Position numbers and translations under genes: made by a program
Assembly: GCF_004216955.1 (NCBI RefSeq)
Contig: NZ_SGXL01000001.1
Coordinates: 847,925-911,924, forward strand
Length of the DNA stretch: 64,000 bases
Direction: 5' to 3'
From: Fictibacillus sp. BK138
Lineage (GTDB): Bacteria > Bacillota > Bacilli > Bacillales > Fictibacillaceae
The notes under the pieces: model-generated
What the model was told of the DNA's origin: nothing
The model's database searches: none
Seen by the model: only the letters and a program-made list of their open reading frames with translations
Shown here: piece by piece, positions 1 to 8,049 of the stretch
Position numbering within the stretch: position 1 is the stretch's first letter
Layout: every line of letters begins with the position of its first letter

Positions 1-135
1 TTACGAGCGGTTCCCAAGATTTACGAGCGGTTCCCAAGATTTACGAGCGGTTCCCAAGATTTACGAGCGGTTCCCAAGATTTACGAGCGGTTCCCAGGAT
101 TTACAAGCGGTTCTCGAGATTTACGAGCGGTTCAT
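1..135. repeat. 20-bp tandem repeat at the 3' end of the yqgV-like gene
   Basis: Six head-to-tail 20-bp units fill 1-120 (unit ttacgagcggttcccaagat); units 5 and 6 carry two or three substitutions. A seventh partial unit at 121-135 is the last codons and stop of the neighbouring minus-strand gene. The unit therefore looks like serial duplication of that gene's 3' end, and each unit includes a copy of the terminal Arg-Ser-stop codons. The array runs off the left edge, so its total length is unknown. Confidence 0.95.
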
Positions 136-432
136 CTGCTCCTCAACCGCTTGCAGCTTGCCGGCCATCGTCGATTTTTTATCGCGTCGGTCATCGATGC
201 GAATATTTGTAGCTACACGCTGAATCCCATTTTCAAATGGAACTTCGTGAAGCTGCTGGATCACATCAAAAAGGTCAGGTAGCTCACCTTCGATCAATGT
301 GCTCATTGGTGTAAGCTGGTATTTTACCTTTTCTTCATTTTGCTGAAGTACCTTTTGTATTTTTGCTACATAGGAACTTACACTCGGTGTTTCCGTACCG
401 ATTGGGATAATAGTAATATCTGCGATAGGCAT
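121..432 (-). CDS. MTH1187/YqgV family thiamine-binding protein
   Basis: A 103-residue cytoplasmic protein of the DUF77/MTH1187 family, small ferredoxin-like proteins that bind thiamine. Visible features are the N-terminal ITIIPIGTETPSVS strand and the central YQLTPMSTLIEGEL segment, typical of the family, and the usual length of about 100 residues. The start at 432 follows an AGGAG ribosome site; the open frame extends further upstream, but that stretch is hydrophobic and unlike the family. The reading frame ends inside the first unit of the 20-bp array. It is divergent from the GNAT gene at 506. The family call is good; the physiological role is less certain. Confidence 0.8.
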   Translation of the reverse strand: MPIADITIIPIGTETPSVSSYVAKIQKVLQQNEEKVKYQLTPMSTLIEGELPDLFDVIQQLHEVPFENGIQRVATNIRIDDRRDKKSTMAGKLQAVEEQMNRS

Positions 433-505
433 TTTTTCAACTCCTGTTCTTTTTTCATATTGTAGCAAATGTGAGAGAAAGAACAAAAATGAAAGTGGGA
501 AAACA

Positions 506-934
506 ATGAAAATAGTAAAGGCGAAAAATACAAATTTGGAAAACATCGTTACAATAGATAAAGAAATGATAGGAACAGACCGGAGAAAGGAAGAAATAGG
601 AGAAGCTGTCGAACAAGATAGATGTTTGCTAGTCTTTGATGATTCAGAATTGGCAGGGTTTCTAATCTACCATACTTCCTTTTTCGATTGCTGTTTTGTT
701 TCATTGATCATGATTAGGCCATCTTTCCAAAGAAGGGGACACGCAAGTGCATTGCTGTCACATATGACTGAAATCTCACCGACTGAGAAGCTTTTCTCTT
801 CTACTAATCAATCAAATGATGCGATGCATAAGGTTTTTGAAGCTAGCGGTTTTACTAAAAGCGGTTTTATAGACAATCTTGATGAAGGGGACCCTGAGAT
901 TATTTATTTTATAGAAAAGAGGTTCACAAATTAA
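506..934 (+). CDS. GNAT family N-acetyltransferase
   Basis: 142 residues with the GNAT fold. The acetyl-CoA-binding motif A is visible as VSLIMIRPSFQRRGHASALL near residues 68-87 (R-R-G-H in place of the usual Q/R-x-x-G-x-G/A), followed by the N-S-N-D-A helix seen in many GNAT enzymes. It transfers an acetyl group to an unknown amine substrate. The next gene begins at the base after its stop codon, so the two are probably co-transcribed and translationally coupled. No sequence feature indicates the substrate. Confidence 0.8.
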   Translation: MKIVKAKNTNLENIVTIDKEMIGTDRRKEEIGEAVEQDRCLLVFDDSELAGFLIYHTSFFDCCFVSLIMIRPSFQRRGHASALLSHMTEISPTEKLFSSTNQSNDAMHKVFEASGFTKSGFIDNLDEGDPEIIYFIEKRFTN

Positions 935-1849
935 ATGGCAAAACTACAAAAAATAGATGAAGTGATCGATGCGCTTTTCCAGTATAGAGCAATAGGCACA
1001 GATCCAGCGTTCAGTCGTTTTATTCCGATGGTTTATGAACCTATTAATTACAACTGGCGCAAAGAATTTGAACCGGAGTTTAATGAATTGTTTAATGGTC
1101 TTATGTTAAGAGGAGATGAGGAAGTCGAGCGCATTTTCTTAGCTGTATTCCCGACAGACGAGGTACTCCAACGGTTTATTGAAGAAAGTCATCCGGGAGA
1201 TCTTCTCTTTATGCATCATCCGCTTGTGATGGAATGCGGTGACCCTCAAGGGGAATGGGGGAGGGGGTTCTTACCTATCCACCCTGAATTAATCGCAAAA
1301 ATGAAAGAAAAGCGATTATCGGTATTTACCCTTCATGTTCCGCTCGATTATTCTAGAACGATCAGCACAAGTGACGCGATGGCAGAAGCATATGGCGCGA
1401 AGGTTGTGGTTGAGTTTTTTAGAGATGAAAAAGGAGCATGCGGAGTAATTTGTGAGATCCCACCTGCAACAACAGAGGACCTCATTGAAAAATCAAAAGA
1501 AATTTTTCAAATCCCATATGCAGATTTAGAAGGACCCTCGCACACATCTATCACGAAAGTTGCCATTGCTGCCGGATGTGGAGATAAAGTATATGCGATG
1601 AAAGAAGCAGAAAAGCTAGGAGCACAAGCATACATAACGGGTGAAGTGCATTGCCATATCGATAATGAATACGGCAAGAAAAAATTTGATGAAATGAAAG
1701 AATACTGCCAAACTACAACGATGAGTTTAATAGGTGTTTCACATGCTGCTTCAGAATATTTAGTCCATGCCACACAGCTCAAACCTTGGTTTGAAGAACA
1801 ATTTCATTTGCCAGTTACCTTGATCCCTCAAAAAAAGTGGTGGGTTTAG
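935..1849 (+). CDS. NIF3-like (DUF34) dinuclear metal-centre protein
   Basis: 304 residues resembling the NIF3/YbgI superfamily, which binds two metal ions at the mouth of a toroidal hexamer. The metal-ligand motif M-H-H-P-L is present near residues 87-91, and later His clusters GEVHCH (about 230) and GVSHAASE (about 268) supply the C-terminal ligands. Biochemical function is poorly defined in the family (hydrolase or metal chaperone proposals). This is a divergent member: it is shorter than Bacillus YqfO and lacks the inserted PII-like domain. It sits directly between two GNAT genes, spaced by 0 and 3 bp, suggesting one operon. Confidence 0.75.
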   Translation: MAKLQKIDEVIDALFQYRAIGTDPAFSRFIPMVYEPINYNWRKEFEPEFNELFNGLMLRGDEEVERIFLAVFPTDEVLQRFIEESHPGDLLFMHHPLVMECGDPQGEWGRGFLPIHPELIAKMKEKRLSVFTLHVPLDYSRTISTSDAMAEAYGAKVVVEFFRDEKGACGVICEIPPATTEDLIEKSKEIFQIPYADLEGPSHTSITKVAIAAGCGDKVYAMKEAEKLGAQAYITGEVHCHIDNEYGKKKFDEMKEYCQTTTMSLIGVSHAASEYLVHATQLKPWFEEQFHLPVTLIPQKKWWV

Positions 1850-1852
1850 AAA

Positions 1853-2368
1853 ATGAAAATTCGTCATGCTGAAGTAAAAGATGCAGCTCAAATAGCAAAA
1901 GTTCAGGTGCAAAGCTGGCAGGCCTCATATAAGGGAATAGTGGATTCTAATTATCTGTCCAAAATGTCTATCGATGAAAGGACTCTTAGATGGGAGGAGT
2001 GGCTTTTACAAGGTCCGTCTCATATCGTTTTCGTTTTGGAAGATGATCATAATGACATTTGGGGCTTTATATCAGGCGGCCGTATTCGATCTGATCATCC
2101 CTATGAGAGTGAGATTTATGCCTTCTATCTGCTAAAAGAAATCCAGCAAAAAGGTTATGGAACTAAAATGATTAAAAGATTCAGTCAGCAGCTCGTAAAA
2201 CAAGGTCAAAAAAGTATGATTGTATGGGTTTTAAAAGATAATCCTGCAAAAAAAGCATATATTTCACTTGGCGGGATAAAGATAGATGAAGAGTTGATCG
2301 CGATCGGTAGTCAGAGCCTCATGGAAGAATGTTATGCGTGGCAAGATTTGCAGTTGATTTTAGATTAG
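1853..2368 (+). CDS. GNAT family N-acetyltransferase
   Basis: 171 residues. The N-terminal pattern MKIRHAEVKDAAQIAKVQVQSWQASYKGI is characteristic of GNAT proteins of the RimI/YtmI-like group, and the CoA-binding segment is IQQKGYGTKMIKRF (about residues 101-114; Q-x-x-G-Y-G-T). The substrate is unknown. The start is 3 bp after the NIF3-like stop. The family is secure; the acceptor molecule is not. Confidence 0.82.
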   Translation: MKIRHAEVKDAAQIAKVQVQSWQASYKGIVDSNYLSKMSIDERTLRWEEWLLQGPSHIVFVLEDDHNDIWGFISGGRIRSDHPYESEIYAFYLLKEIQQKGYGTKMIKRFSQQLVKQGQKSMIVWVLKDNPAKKAYISLGGIKIDEELIAIGSQSLMEECYAWQDLQLILD

Positions 2369-2498
2369 TGTCCATCTCGTCCACATTAGCATATATTAAA
2401 AAGACACATTTTCTTAACAAATTTTGTTTTCCTCTTTCCAAATACCCCATCTTATCGTTACAATGGTAGAAGGTGTAAAAAAAGAAGTTGGTGACGTC

Positions 2499-3113
2499 AT
2501 GGAATATGACTTAATAAATATTATTTATCAATATAGCTATTTCGGTATTTTTCTATTATTAGCTCTAGGCATAATCGGATTGCCGATTCCGGATGAAATT
2601 CTTTTAGCTACGGTCGGCTATTTTATATTTGCTGGTGACCTGCCTATGGTTCCGGCTGTATTAAGTGCATTTTTGGGAGCGCTAACAGGAATTACTGGGA
2701 GCTATTATTTTGGGAGTATTTGCGGAAGACCATTATTGTACAAACTTGGTCCTAAAATCGGAATCTCTGATGAAAAAATAAATAAAACACAAAATTTCTT
2801 TTCAAGATACGGAAAAACGGCTTTGTTCTTTGGCTATTTTGTTCCTGGCGTCAGGCATCTCACTGCTTATTTCGCAGGTATGTACTCTTTGAAATTTAGA
2901 CAGTTCGCTATCTACGCATATTGCGGTGCTGTATTTTGGTGTTCATTCTTTATTTTGATCGGTTATCAGCTTGCAGGGCGCTGGTACATTGTGATGGACG
3001 TCATTCATAAAATCGGTATCTACGCATTCTCTCTATTAGCATTATGCTTAATCGTGTGGCTGATCTTTAAACCGAAAAATAAAAGCACCTATTCAAATGA
3101 ATGGTATAAATAA
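2499..3113 (+). CDS. DedA family (VTT domain) membrane protein
   Basis: About 204 residues with four to six hydrophobic segments. The DedA/SNARE-associated signature is clear: GLPIPDEILLATVGY near the N-terminus, FGSICGRPLLYKLGP, then a re-entrant F.R.G...F.GYFVPGVRHLTAYFAG motif with the conserved Arg. Members act in the cytoplasmic membrane as lipid-carrier scramblases or flippases and support membrane-potential homeostasis. The frame is open back to 2424; ATG 2499 is chosen by homology of the N-terminus, although its ribosome site (GGTG) is weak. ATG 2463 is the alternative. A terminator follows at 3112. Confidence 0.85.
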   Translation: MEYDLINIIYQYSYFGIFLLLALGIIGLPIPDEILLATVGYFIFAGDLPMVPAVLSAFLGALTGITGSYYFGSICGRPLLYKLGPKIGISDEKINKTQNFFSRYGKTALFFGYFVPGVRHLTAYFAGMYSLKFRQFAIYAYCGAVFWCSFFILIGYQLAGRWYIVMDVIHKIGIYAFSLLALCLIVWLIFKPKNKSTYSNEWYK

Positions 3114-3143
3114 AACGCTTCTTTTTATGAGGCGTTTTTTATT
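3112..3143 (+). terminator. Intrinsic terminator after the DedA gene
   Basis: AACGCTT pairs with AGGCGTT (one G-U) around a nine-base loop and is followed by a run of T. It overlaps the DedA stop codon region. Confidence 0.8.
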
Positions 3144-3250
3144 ATGGTTTTTATCACACTTAAACATTTTTGTCATGTATATTTTCTCTCATCTCTACAA
3201 ATTTTATAAGATGACAGTCAAAAATTTATCAAAAGGAGTGTCATCACAAA

Positions 3251-3784
3251 ATGAAAAAGACAATTTTAGTTACTTCTATGGCCGTCATGCTGTCTTCTTT
3301 CCTTGGAGCTTGCGGGATGAATAATAACGATAAAGACATGGGTGAAGAAGCACGCAACAACATGACAGAAGTAAACTACGATAACCGTGCGGACCGTAAC
3401 ATGGATAACAACATGAATATGGGCATGGACAACCAGTACGACGAAAATGCACGTATGGATGTTGCAGACGAAGCTGCCAATAAAGTTACGGATTTAAAGG
3501 AAGTAGAAGATGCAACTGTTATCGTAACGGATAATAACGCTTATGTGGCTGCAAAGCTTAAAGGCGGCGAAAGCATGAAGCTTACAAAAGAAACAGAAAA
3601 AATGATCGGAGATACTGTACGAAATACAGATCCTGATATTAATGATGTATTTGTCTCGACTAACCCTGACTTCATCGACCGCATGAATGGGTGGGCAGAT
3701 GACATAAACAAAGGAAATCCGGTTTCAGGTTTCGTTAAAGAATTCAATGATACGATCCGCCGTATGTTCCCTACAAACCGTTAA
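3251..3784 (+). CDS. YhcN/YlaJ family spore lipoprotein
   Basis: 177 residues. A signal peptide ends in the lipobox LGAC (Cys about residue 21), so the mature protein is predicted to be lipid-anchored. An Asn/Met/Asp-rich low-complexity linker (about residues 24-70) leads into the YhcN/YlaJ domain, with the pattern ATVIVTDNNAYVAAKL and the C-terminal VFVSTNPDFIDRMNGWADDI. In Bacillus such proteins are made in the forespore and found in the spore inner membrane. Start ATG 3251 follows AAAAGGAGTG. The gene is monocistronic, with terminators on both sides. Confidence 0.85.
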   Translation: MKKTILVTSMAVMLSSFLGACGMNNNDKDMGEEARNNMTEVNYDNRADRNMDNNMNMGMDNQYDENARMDVADEAANKVTDLKEVEDATVIVTDNNAYVAAKLKGGESMKLTKETEKMIGDTVRNTDPDINDVFVSTNPDFIDRMNGWADDINKGNPVSGFVKEFNDTIRRMFPTNR

Positions 3785-3797
3785 TAACGAAAAAAAG

Positions 3798-3820
3798 AGG
3801 GCTGAGAACATCTCAGTCCT
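3798..3820. terminator. Weak hairpin after the yhcN-like gene
   Basis: GGCTGAGA pairs with TCTCAGTCC around a short loop. An A-run lies 5' but there is only a poor T-tail 3', so termination of the plus-strand gene is plausible but not strong. Confidence 0.4.
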
Positions 3821-3834
3821 TCACTCTTGTTATA

Positions 3835-3893
3835 ATTTGTTAGAAAATTCATTATATCTGAATATTGACTCCAATCGGTAATCGTGTTACAAA
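3835..3893 (+). promoter_or_regulatory. CodY-type box and promoter of brnQ
   Basis: At 3835-3849 the sequence ATTTGTTAGAAAATT matches 11 of the 14 specified bases of the CodY consensus AATTTTCNGAAAATT. Fifteen bases downstream, TTGACT (3865-3870) and TACAAA (3888-3893) with a 17-bp spacer form a SigA-type promoter for the gene at 3973. CodY repression of branched-chain amino acid transport genes is established in Bacillus; the site here is inferred from sequence only. Confidence 0.55.
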
Positions 3894-3972
3894 TACATAT
3901 GGTATTTAAATAATTTCGACATTTTTCGATAAAAATAGATAAATTTAATGGGCCACAGAGGAGGAACACTAC

Positions 3973-5283
3973 ATGGAGAAACGAACACTCTCAGTGGGGT
4001 TAATGTTATTTGCATTATTTTTTGGAGCAGGAAATTTAATTTTCCCGCCGGCATTAGGGCAGGCTGCAGGGGGAATGGTCTGGCAGTCAATGGCTGGCTT
4101 CTTCATAACGGGGGTGGGGCTGCCGCTTTTAGGTGTTATCGCTCTGGCACGAGCAGGCGGGGGACTGCAAACTCTTACGGAGCGCGTTAATCCCTTATTT
4201 GGATCCGTTTTTGCAATTATCTTATATTTAGCGATTGGACCATTCTTTGGAATCCCAAGAACAGGGACAGTAGCATTCGAAATGGCTGCTTTGCCGTTTC
4301 TTCCTGAAGGAATGGATACAGGATTGCCTTTATTCCTATTTACAGTTGTGTTTTTTGCGATTACGTATTGGCTTGCGTTAAATCCATCTAAGCTCGTAGA
4401 TCGGATCGGGAATATTTTAACGCCTTTATTGCTATTTATTATTGGTTCCGTACTTGTAAAAGCGCTAATCACACCTGTTGGAAAACTTGGACAGGCCTCA
4501 CCAGAATACGAGAGCAGTCCACTAGTTAAAGGATTCATGGATGGATATTTAACGATGGATACACTGGGTGCCCTGGCTTTTGGAATCGTAGTAATCTCTG
4601 CCGTTAAAAAACCAGGTATGAAGAAGGAAAATGTAACAAAGATGGTTATAAAAGCTGGTGTCATTGCCGCTGTTTGTCTAGCAGGAGTCTATGGCATCCT
4701 TGCATATCTTGGTGCAACAAGCCAGACTCTTGGCAAATCTGAGAATGGCGGACAGATTTTAACGAATGTTGTTTATCAGCTGTTTGGAGAGCCGGGGAAC
4801 CTGTTACTCGGTTTAGCAGTAGCACTCGCTTGTTTGACGACATCTGTTGGACTTGTAACGGCAACGGGCGAATTCGCTCATAAAATGTTTCCGAAGCTGC
4901 CATATAAACTTGTCATTCTTGTATTGAGCATCTTTAGTGCTGGAGTGGCCAATGTTGGTCTTAGCCAGTTGATCACAATATCTGTTCCAGTTTTGACAGC
5001 GATCTATCCAGTAGCTATAGTGCTGATCATCTTATCATTCTTCCATGACGCATTCTCAGGGCGACAGGAAGTCTATCTCGGTTCAATCATCGCAACAGCA
5101 TTAGTGTCGATTGCAGATGGATTAAAAGCGTTTGGCATGAACTTGGGAACGATTGATCAAATTTACTCTCACATTCCTTTGTATGCCGACGGAATCGGAT
5201 GGCTAATTCCTGCTATTATAGGAGCAATCGTCGGTTTTATCATTGCTTTGATCAGAGGAAGAATCGTCATATTCTCAACTTAA
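3973..5283 (+). CDS. brnQ: Branched-chain amino acid transport carrier BrnQ/BraB
   Basis: 436 residues with about 12 hydrophobic segments; a sodium-coupled symporter for Ile, Leu and Val in the cytoplasmic membrane (LIVCS family). The N-terminus GLMLFALFFGAGNLIFPPALG is the family signature, followed by GFFITGVGLPLLGVIALARAGGGL and the GIPRTGTVAFE motif near residue 95, all typical of BrnQ. Length matches the family. Start ATG 3973 follows GAGGAGGAAC. A CodY-like box lies upstream, fitting amino-acid-sufficiency repression. A strong terminator follows, so it is monocistronic. Confidence 0.93.
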   Translation: MEKRTLSVGLMLFALFFGAGNLIFPPALGQAAGGMVWQSMAGFFITGVGLPLLGVIALARAGGGLQTLTERVNPLFGSVFAIILYLAIGPFFGIPRTGTVAFEMAALPFLPEGMDTGLPLFLFTVVFFAITYWLALNPSKLVDRIGNILTPLLLFIIGSVLVKALITPVGKLGQASPEYESSPLVKGFMDGYLTMDTLGALAFGIVVISAVKKPGMKKENVTKMVIKAGVIAAVCLAGVYGILAYLGATSQTLGKSENGGQILTNVVYQLFGEPGNLLLGLAVALACLTTSVGLVTATGEFAHKMFPKLPYKLVILVLSIFSAGVANVGLSQLITISVPVLTAIYPVAIVLIILSFFHDAFSGRQEVYLGSIIATALVSIADGLKAFGMNLGTIDQIYSHIPLYADGIGWLIPAIIGAIVGFIIALIRGRIVIFST

Positions 5284-5288
5284 ACAAA

Positions 5289-5333
5289 AAAACGATGCAG
5301 AAGGAGCGAATCCTTCTTGCATCGTTTTTGTTT
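5289..5333 (+). terminator. Strong intrinsic terminator after brnQ
   Basis: A stem of about 16 bp (AAACGATGCA...TGCATCGTTT with one bulge and a GAAGGA/TCCTTC continuation) closes on a five-base loop and ends in a T-run. Confidence 0.9.
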
Positions 5334-5447
5334 TGCTCATTTATAAATAGCTGTTTTTGAAAAGTTTAATTTATTTCTTCATTGACTAGTGGATTGGAAA
5401 TCAACACTTCCCATAGCAACTAAGAGTACAAAACCTGCTTTTTTAAT

Positions 5448-6905
5448 TTAGACCATTGCCGGCATTTTCTCTTTTAACTTAACCGCAACATTTTGTGCGA
5501 TCCATACACCGCATGCACTTGCTTGGGCAAGGCCGCGAGTGATGCCTGCACCGTCTCCTCCCACATATAACCCGCTGATCTCAGATTCAAACTTATCATC
5601 AAGTTTTGGACGGGCTGAATAGAATTTAGCTTCTACCCCATAAAAGAGCGTATGTTCAGAAGCGATTCCCGGCGTTACTTTGTCTAGAGCTTCCGTCATC
5701 TCAATAAGACTTTTCATTGTGTTGTAAGGAAGGACAAGACCAAGATCTCCAGGCACTGCTTCTTTTAAAGTAGGACGCAGAAATCCTTCTTTGATTCGTT
5801 TATCCGTTGAACGGCGGCCTTTTAGAATATCTCCATACTTTTGCACCACAAGACCACCCATGGAAAGTTGATTGGCTAATTTTGATACTTCATGAGCATA
5901 TTCAGTCGGTTGGTCAAACGGCTCAGCAAACTGGTGCGATACGAGCAAAGCAAAGTTTGTATTCTCGCTTCCAAGCTTAGGGTCTTTATAAGCGTGACCG
6001 TTCGCCAGCATGATTCCTGAATGGTTTTCAACCACAACATGACCTGAAGGATTGGAGCAGAAAGTACGGACTTTTGTTCCTACAGACGTATTGAAAACGA
6101 ACTTTCCTTCGTACAGATGCTCATTGATCTCTTCCATCACAAGGTTTGAAGTTTCCACACGAACACCAATATCCACTTGATTTGCAGTCATCTTAATACG
6201 GCGTTTCTTTAGAATCTTTGTCAGCCATGTAGATCCGTCACGGCCTGGAACAATTACTGTTTTTTCAGCAGATAGCGAAGTCCCATCCTTTAAAAGAATT
6301 CCTTTTGATACGTATCCGGATTCTGTACGCTCAGTAAGAATATCTTCAACTTCTGCTTTGTACTTCATATCAATTCTCGTTTTTAAATACTCATATATAC
6401 TTTTTAGAATTTCTAAGTTTTGTTCCGTTCCTAAATGGCGGACTTGTGCACGCAGCAGCTTTAATCCTGCAGCATAGCCGCGTTTTTCAATATCTTTAAC
6501 TTCTGGTGTAAGAGGATCTGTAATGGAATCTGTTGCACCATGATCTAGATTTATTTCATCAACATATTTAATAAGTTCTACAACTTTATCCTCTGAAAGA
6601 TAATCTGTCATCCAACCGCCGAATTCGGAGGTAATGTTGAACTTGCCATCTGAATAAGCACCGGCACCGCCGAAACCATTCGTAATGGAACAAGCAGGCA
6701 GACAGCCAGCAAATTCTTTTCTTCCAGCTGCTGGCGGACATTTTTTTATTTTCTTTTCTAAAATTGGACAAGATCTTGCATATATATCGTGACCTTTATC
6801 GATCAATAGAATTTTTGCTTCTGGCAGTTGTCTCGTTAGTTCGTAACTTGTAAATATTCCAGCCGGACCTGCTCCAACAACGATAACATCATAATGGGTA
6901 TTCAT
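5448..6905 (-). CDS. FAD-dependent dehydrogenase (COG2509-type)
   Basis: 485 residues. The N-terminal dinucleotide-binding motif VIVVGAGPAGIFTSYEL (GxGxxG, residues 6-22) identifies an FAD-binding Rossmann fold. A Cys-rich segment follows (R-S-C-P..., K-C-P-P..., G-C-L-P-A-C), then the GFGGAGAYSDGKFN motif of this uncharacterised oxidoreductase family, and a C-terminal GLYVGGDGAGITRGLAQASACG FAD-binding motif. The substrate is unknown. The start at 6905 follows AAGGGGGA; an upstream in-frame ATG lacks a ribosome site. It is a single gene, facing brnQ. Confidence 0.82.
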   Translation of the reverse strand: MNTHYDVIVVGAGPAGIFTSYELTRQLPEAKILLIDKGHDIYARSCPILEKKIKKCPPAAGRKEFAGCLPACSITNGFGGAGAYSDGKFNITSEFGGWMTDYLSEDKVVELIKYVDEINLDHGATDSITDPLTPEVKDIEKRGYAAGLKLLRAQVRHLGTEQNLEILKSIYEYLKTRIDMKYKAEVEDILTERTESGYVSKGILLKDGTSLSAEKTVIVPGRDGSTWLTKILKKRRIKMTANQVDIGVRVETSNLVMEEINEHLYEGKFVFNTSVGTKVRTFCSNPSGHVVVENHSGIMLANGHAYKDPKLGSENTNFALLVSHQFAEPFDQPTEYAHEVSKLANQLSMGGLVVQKYGDILKGRRSTDKRIKEGFLRPTLKEAVPGDLGLVLPYNTMKSLIEMTEALDKVTPGIASEHTLFYGVEAKFYSARPKLDDKFESEISGLYVGGDGAGITRGLAQASACGVWIAQNVAVKLKEKMPAMV

Positions 6906-7043
6906 AATATCCCCCTTGGAAAAGTAGATGAATTCTTTCAATTGTTTTAACCCTTGGTAAATATAACAATTATTCGGACACATTTCAACTAAAAACCGAA
7001 CGATTTATTATAAAAAAATATAAATTATTCGTATTTATAGAAA

Positions 7044-7091
7044 ATGGGACTGCCAAAAGCAAGTTTACCTTACTTTTGGAACAGTCCCATA
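7044..7091 (-). terminator. Terminator of the exported-protein gene at 7092
   Basis: GGGACTG/CAGTCCC and inner CCAAAAG/CTTTTGG form a two-part stem directly after the stop codon. Read on the minus strand it is followed by TTTTC. Confidence 0.7.
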
Positions 7092-7916
7092 TTAGTACTT
7101 AATCTTTATAATTTTCCATCCATCTGTCATGGACTTGCGCTCTAAAGAGAATTTATAAACCTTATTATGCTTGCCGTCCTCATCATACTGTTTAACTTTT
7201 GCAGCGACCTCGGTACGCACGATAGGCGGGTATCTTGTACTCTTTTTCTTAATTTCGTATTGCATACTTGTTATGCCTTTGAATAGATCCTTAATCTGAG
7301 AGTTGTTTAATAAAGCTGTACTTAATATTGGCTTCGCGATTTTAATATCTTGCTGTTTCATGCCTACAAGGAACATGGAAACTGCTTGCTTTGCACTTGC
7401 TCCTGAGGCATATCGGTTTAGCTGGTCGCCAGCTTTTAAGATCATGAGTTGATGAGATGGATCAATATTCCTTGAGCGATGAGTAGAGCTTCCTGAAAAA
7501 TGAATGCAAAAATGGCCAGGAAAGCCATTCTCTAACGCACCAGCTCCATGAGGCATACCATGCATGCTTCCCGCGATCATTCTCCCTTTCACAGGAATCA
7601 GGACAGCCCGGCGGTTCCAGCTCCATTTTCCGTTATATAGATGTTTTAAAACGGCAGTATCATCATGTGTTAAAGGCTGAACATCTGCATGCTGATTTCC
7701 GGCTCTTCGCTGTACTCGAAAATAAAAACCCGTTTCCAGATCAATCACTTTGAATGTTGAACCTTTTGGAATAAGTTCGCTGACTTTTTTCCACGGTAAA
7801 ACCTCTCCTTTTTTTACGATCGGAAAATAAGTTAATGGTTCTTTTGCGAGGTAGGTTTCAGGGTACAAAAATAGACTGCTGGTCAGTAAGATTCCTATAA
7901 CAGTTTTCTTCCACAT
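7092..7916 (-). CDS. Exported protein of unknown function with a GMPHG...CIHF module
   Basis: 274 residues with an N-terminal signal peptide (hydrophobic VIGILLTSSLFLY, residues 6-18) and predicted secretion. The central module has the motif series TGFYFRVQR, NQHAD, WSWNRRAV, SMHGMPHG, GHFCIHF and STHRS (about residues 62-150). I remember the same series from secreted Firmicutes proteins carrying cell-wall-binding domains, but know no assigned activity. His and Cys conservation recalls L,D-transpeptidase-like active sites, without a convincing family match. The C-terminal 100 residues resemble a stress-type alpha/beta domain. No partner genes are apparent. Confidence 0.6.
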   Translation of the reverse strand: MWKKTVIGILLTSSLFLYPETYLAKEPLTYFPIVKKGEVLPWKKVSELIPKGSTFKVIDLETGFYFRVQRRAGNQHADVQPLTHDDTAVLKHLYNGKWSWNRRAVLIPVKGRMIAGSMHGMPHGAGALENGFPGHFCIHFSGSSTHRSRNIDPSHQLMILKAGDQLNRYASGASAKQAVSMFLVGMKQQDIKIAKPILSTALLNNSQIKDLFKGITSMQYEIKKKSTRYPPIVRTEVAAKVKQYDEDGKHNKVYKFSLERKSMTDGWKIIKIKY

Positions 7917-8049
7917 ATTGAATCCTCGATTCCATTTTTTCTCTTCCTTAATATGGGTTATTTTTTCGTTTTTATCCTTCTATTGGAAAAGAGATGAATG
8001 ATTTTCTGCATGCTAATCGTCTATAAAAGAAACAGGGAGGAGGAGTGTA

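Noticed and set aside
3969-4664. 231-codon minus-strand ORF opposite brnQ
   Set aside because: Antisense shadow of a clear transporter gene, lacking a ribosome site; similar long shadows lie opposite 27.2, 26.0 and 40.5 kb genes.
5380-5412. GGATTGGAAATCAACACTTCC as a dispersed-repeat remnant
   Set aside because: Only about 12 bases match the element end; too short to distinguish from chance.
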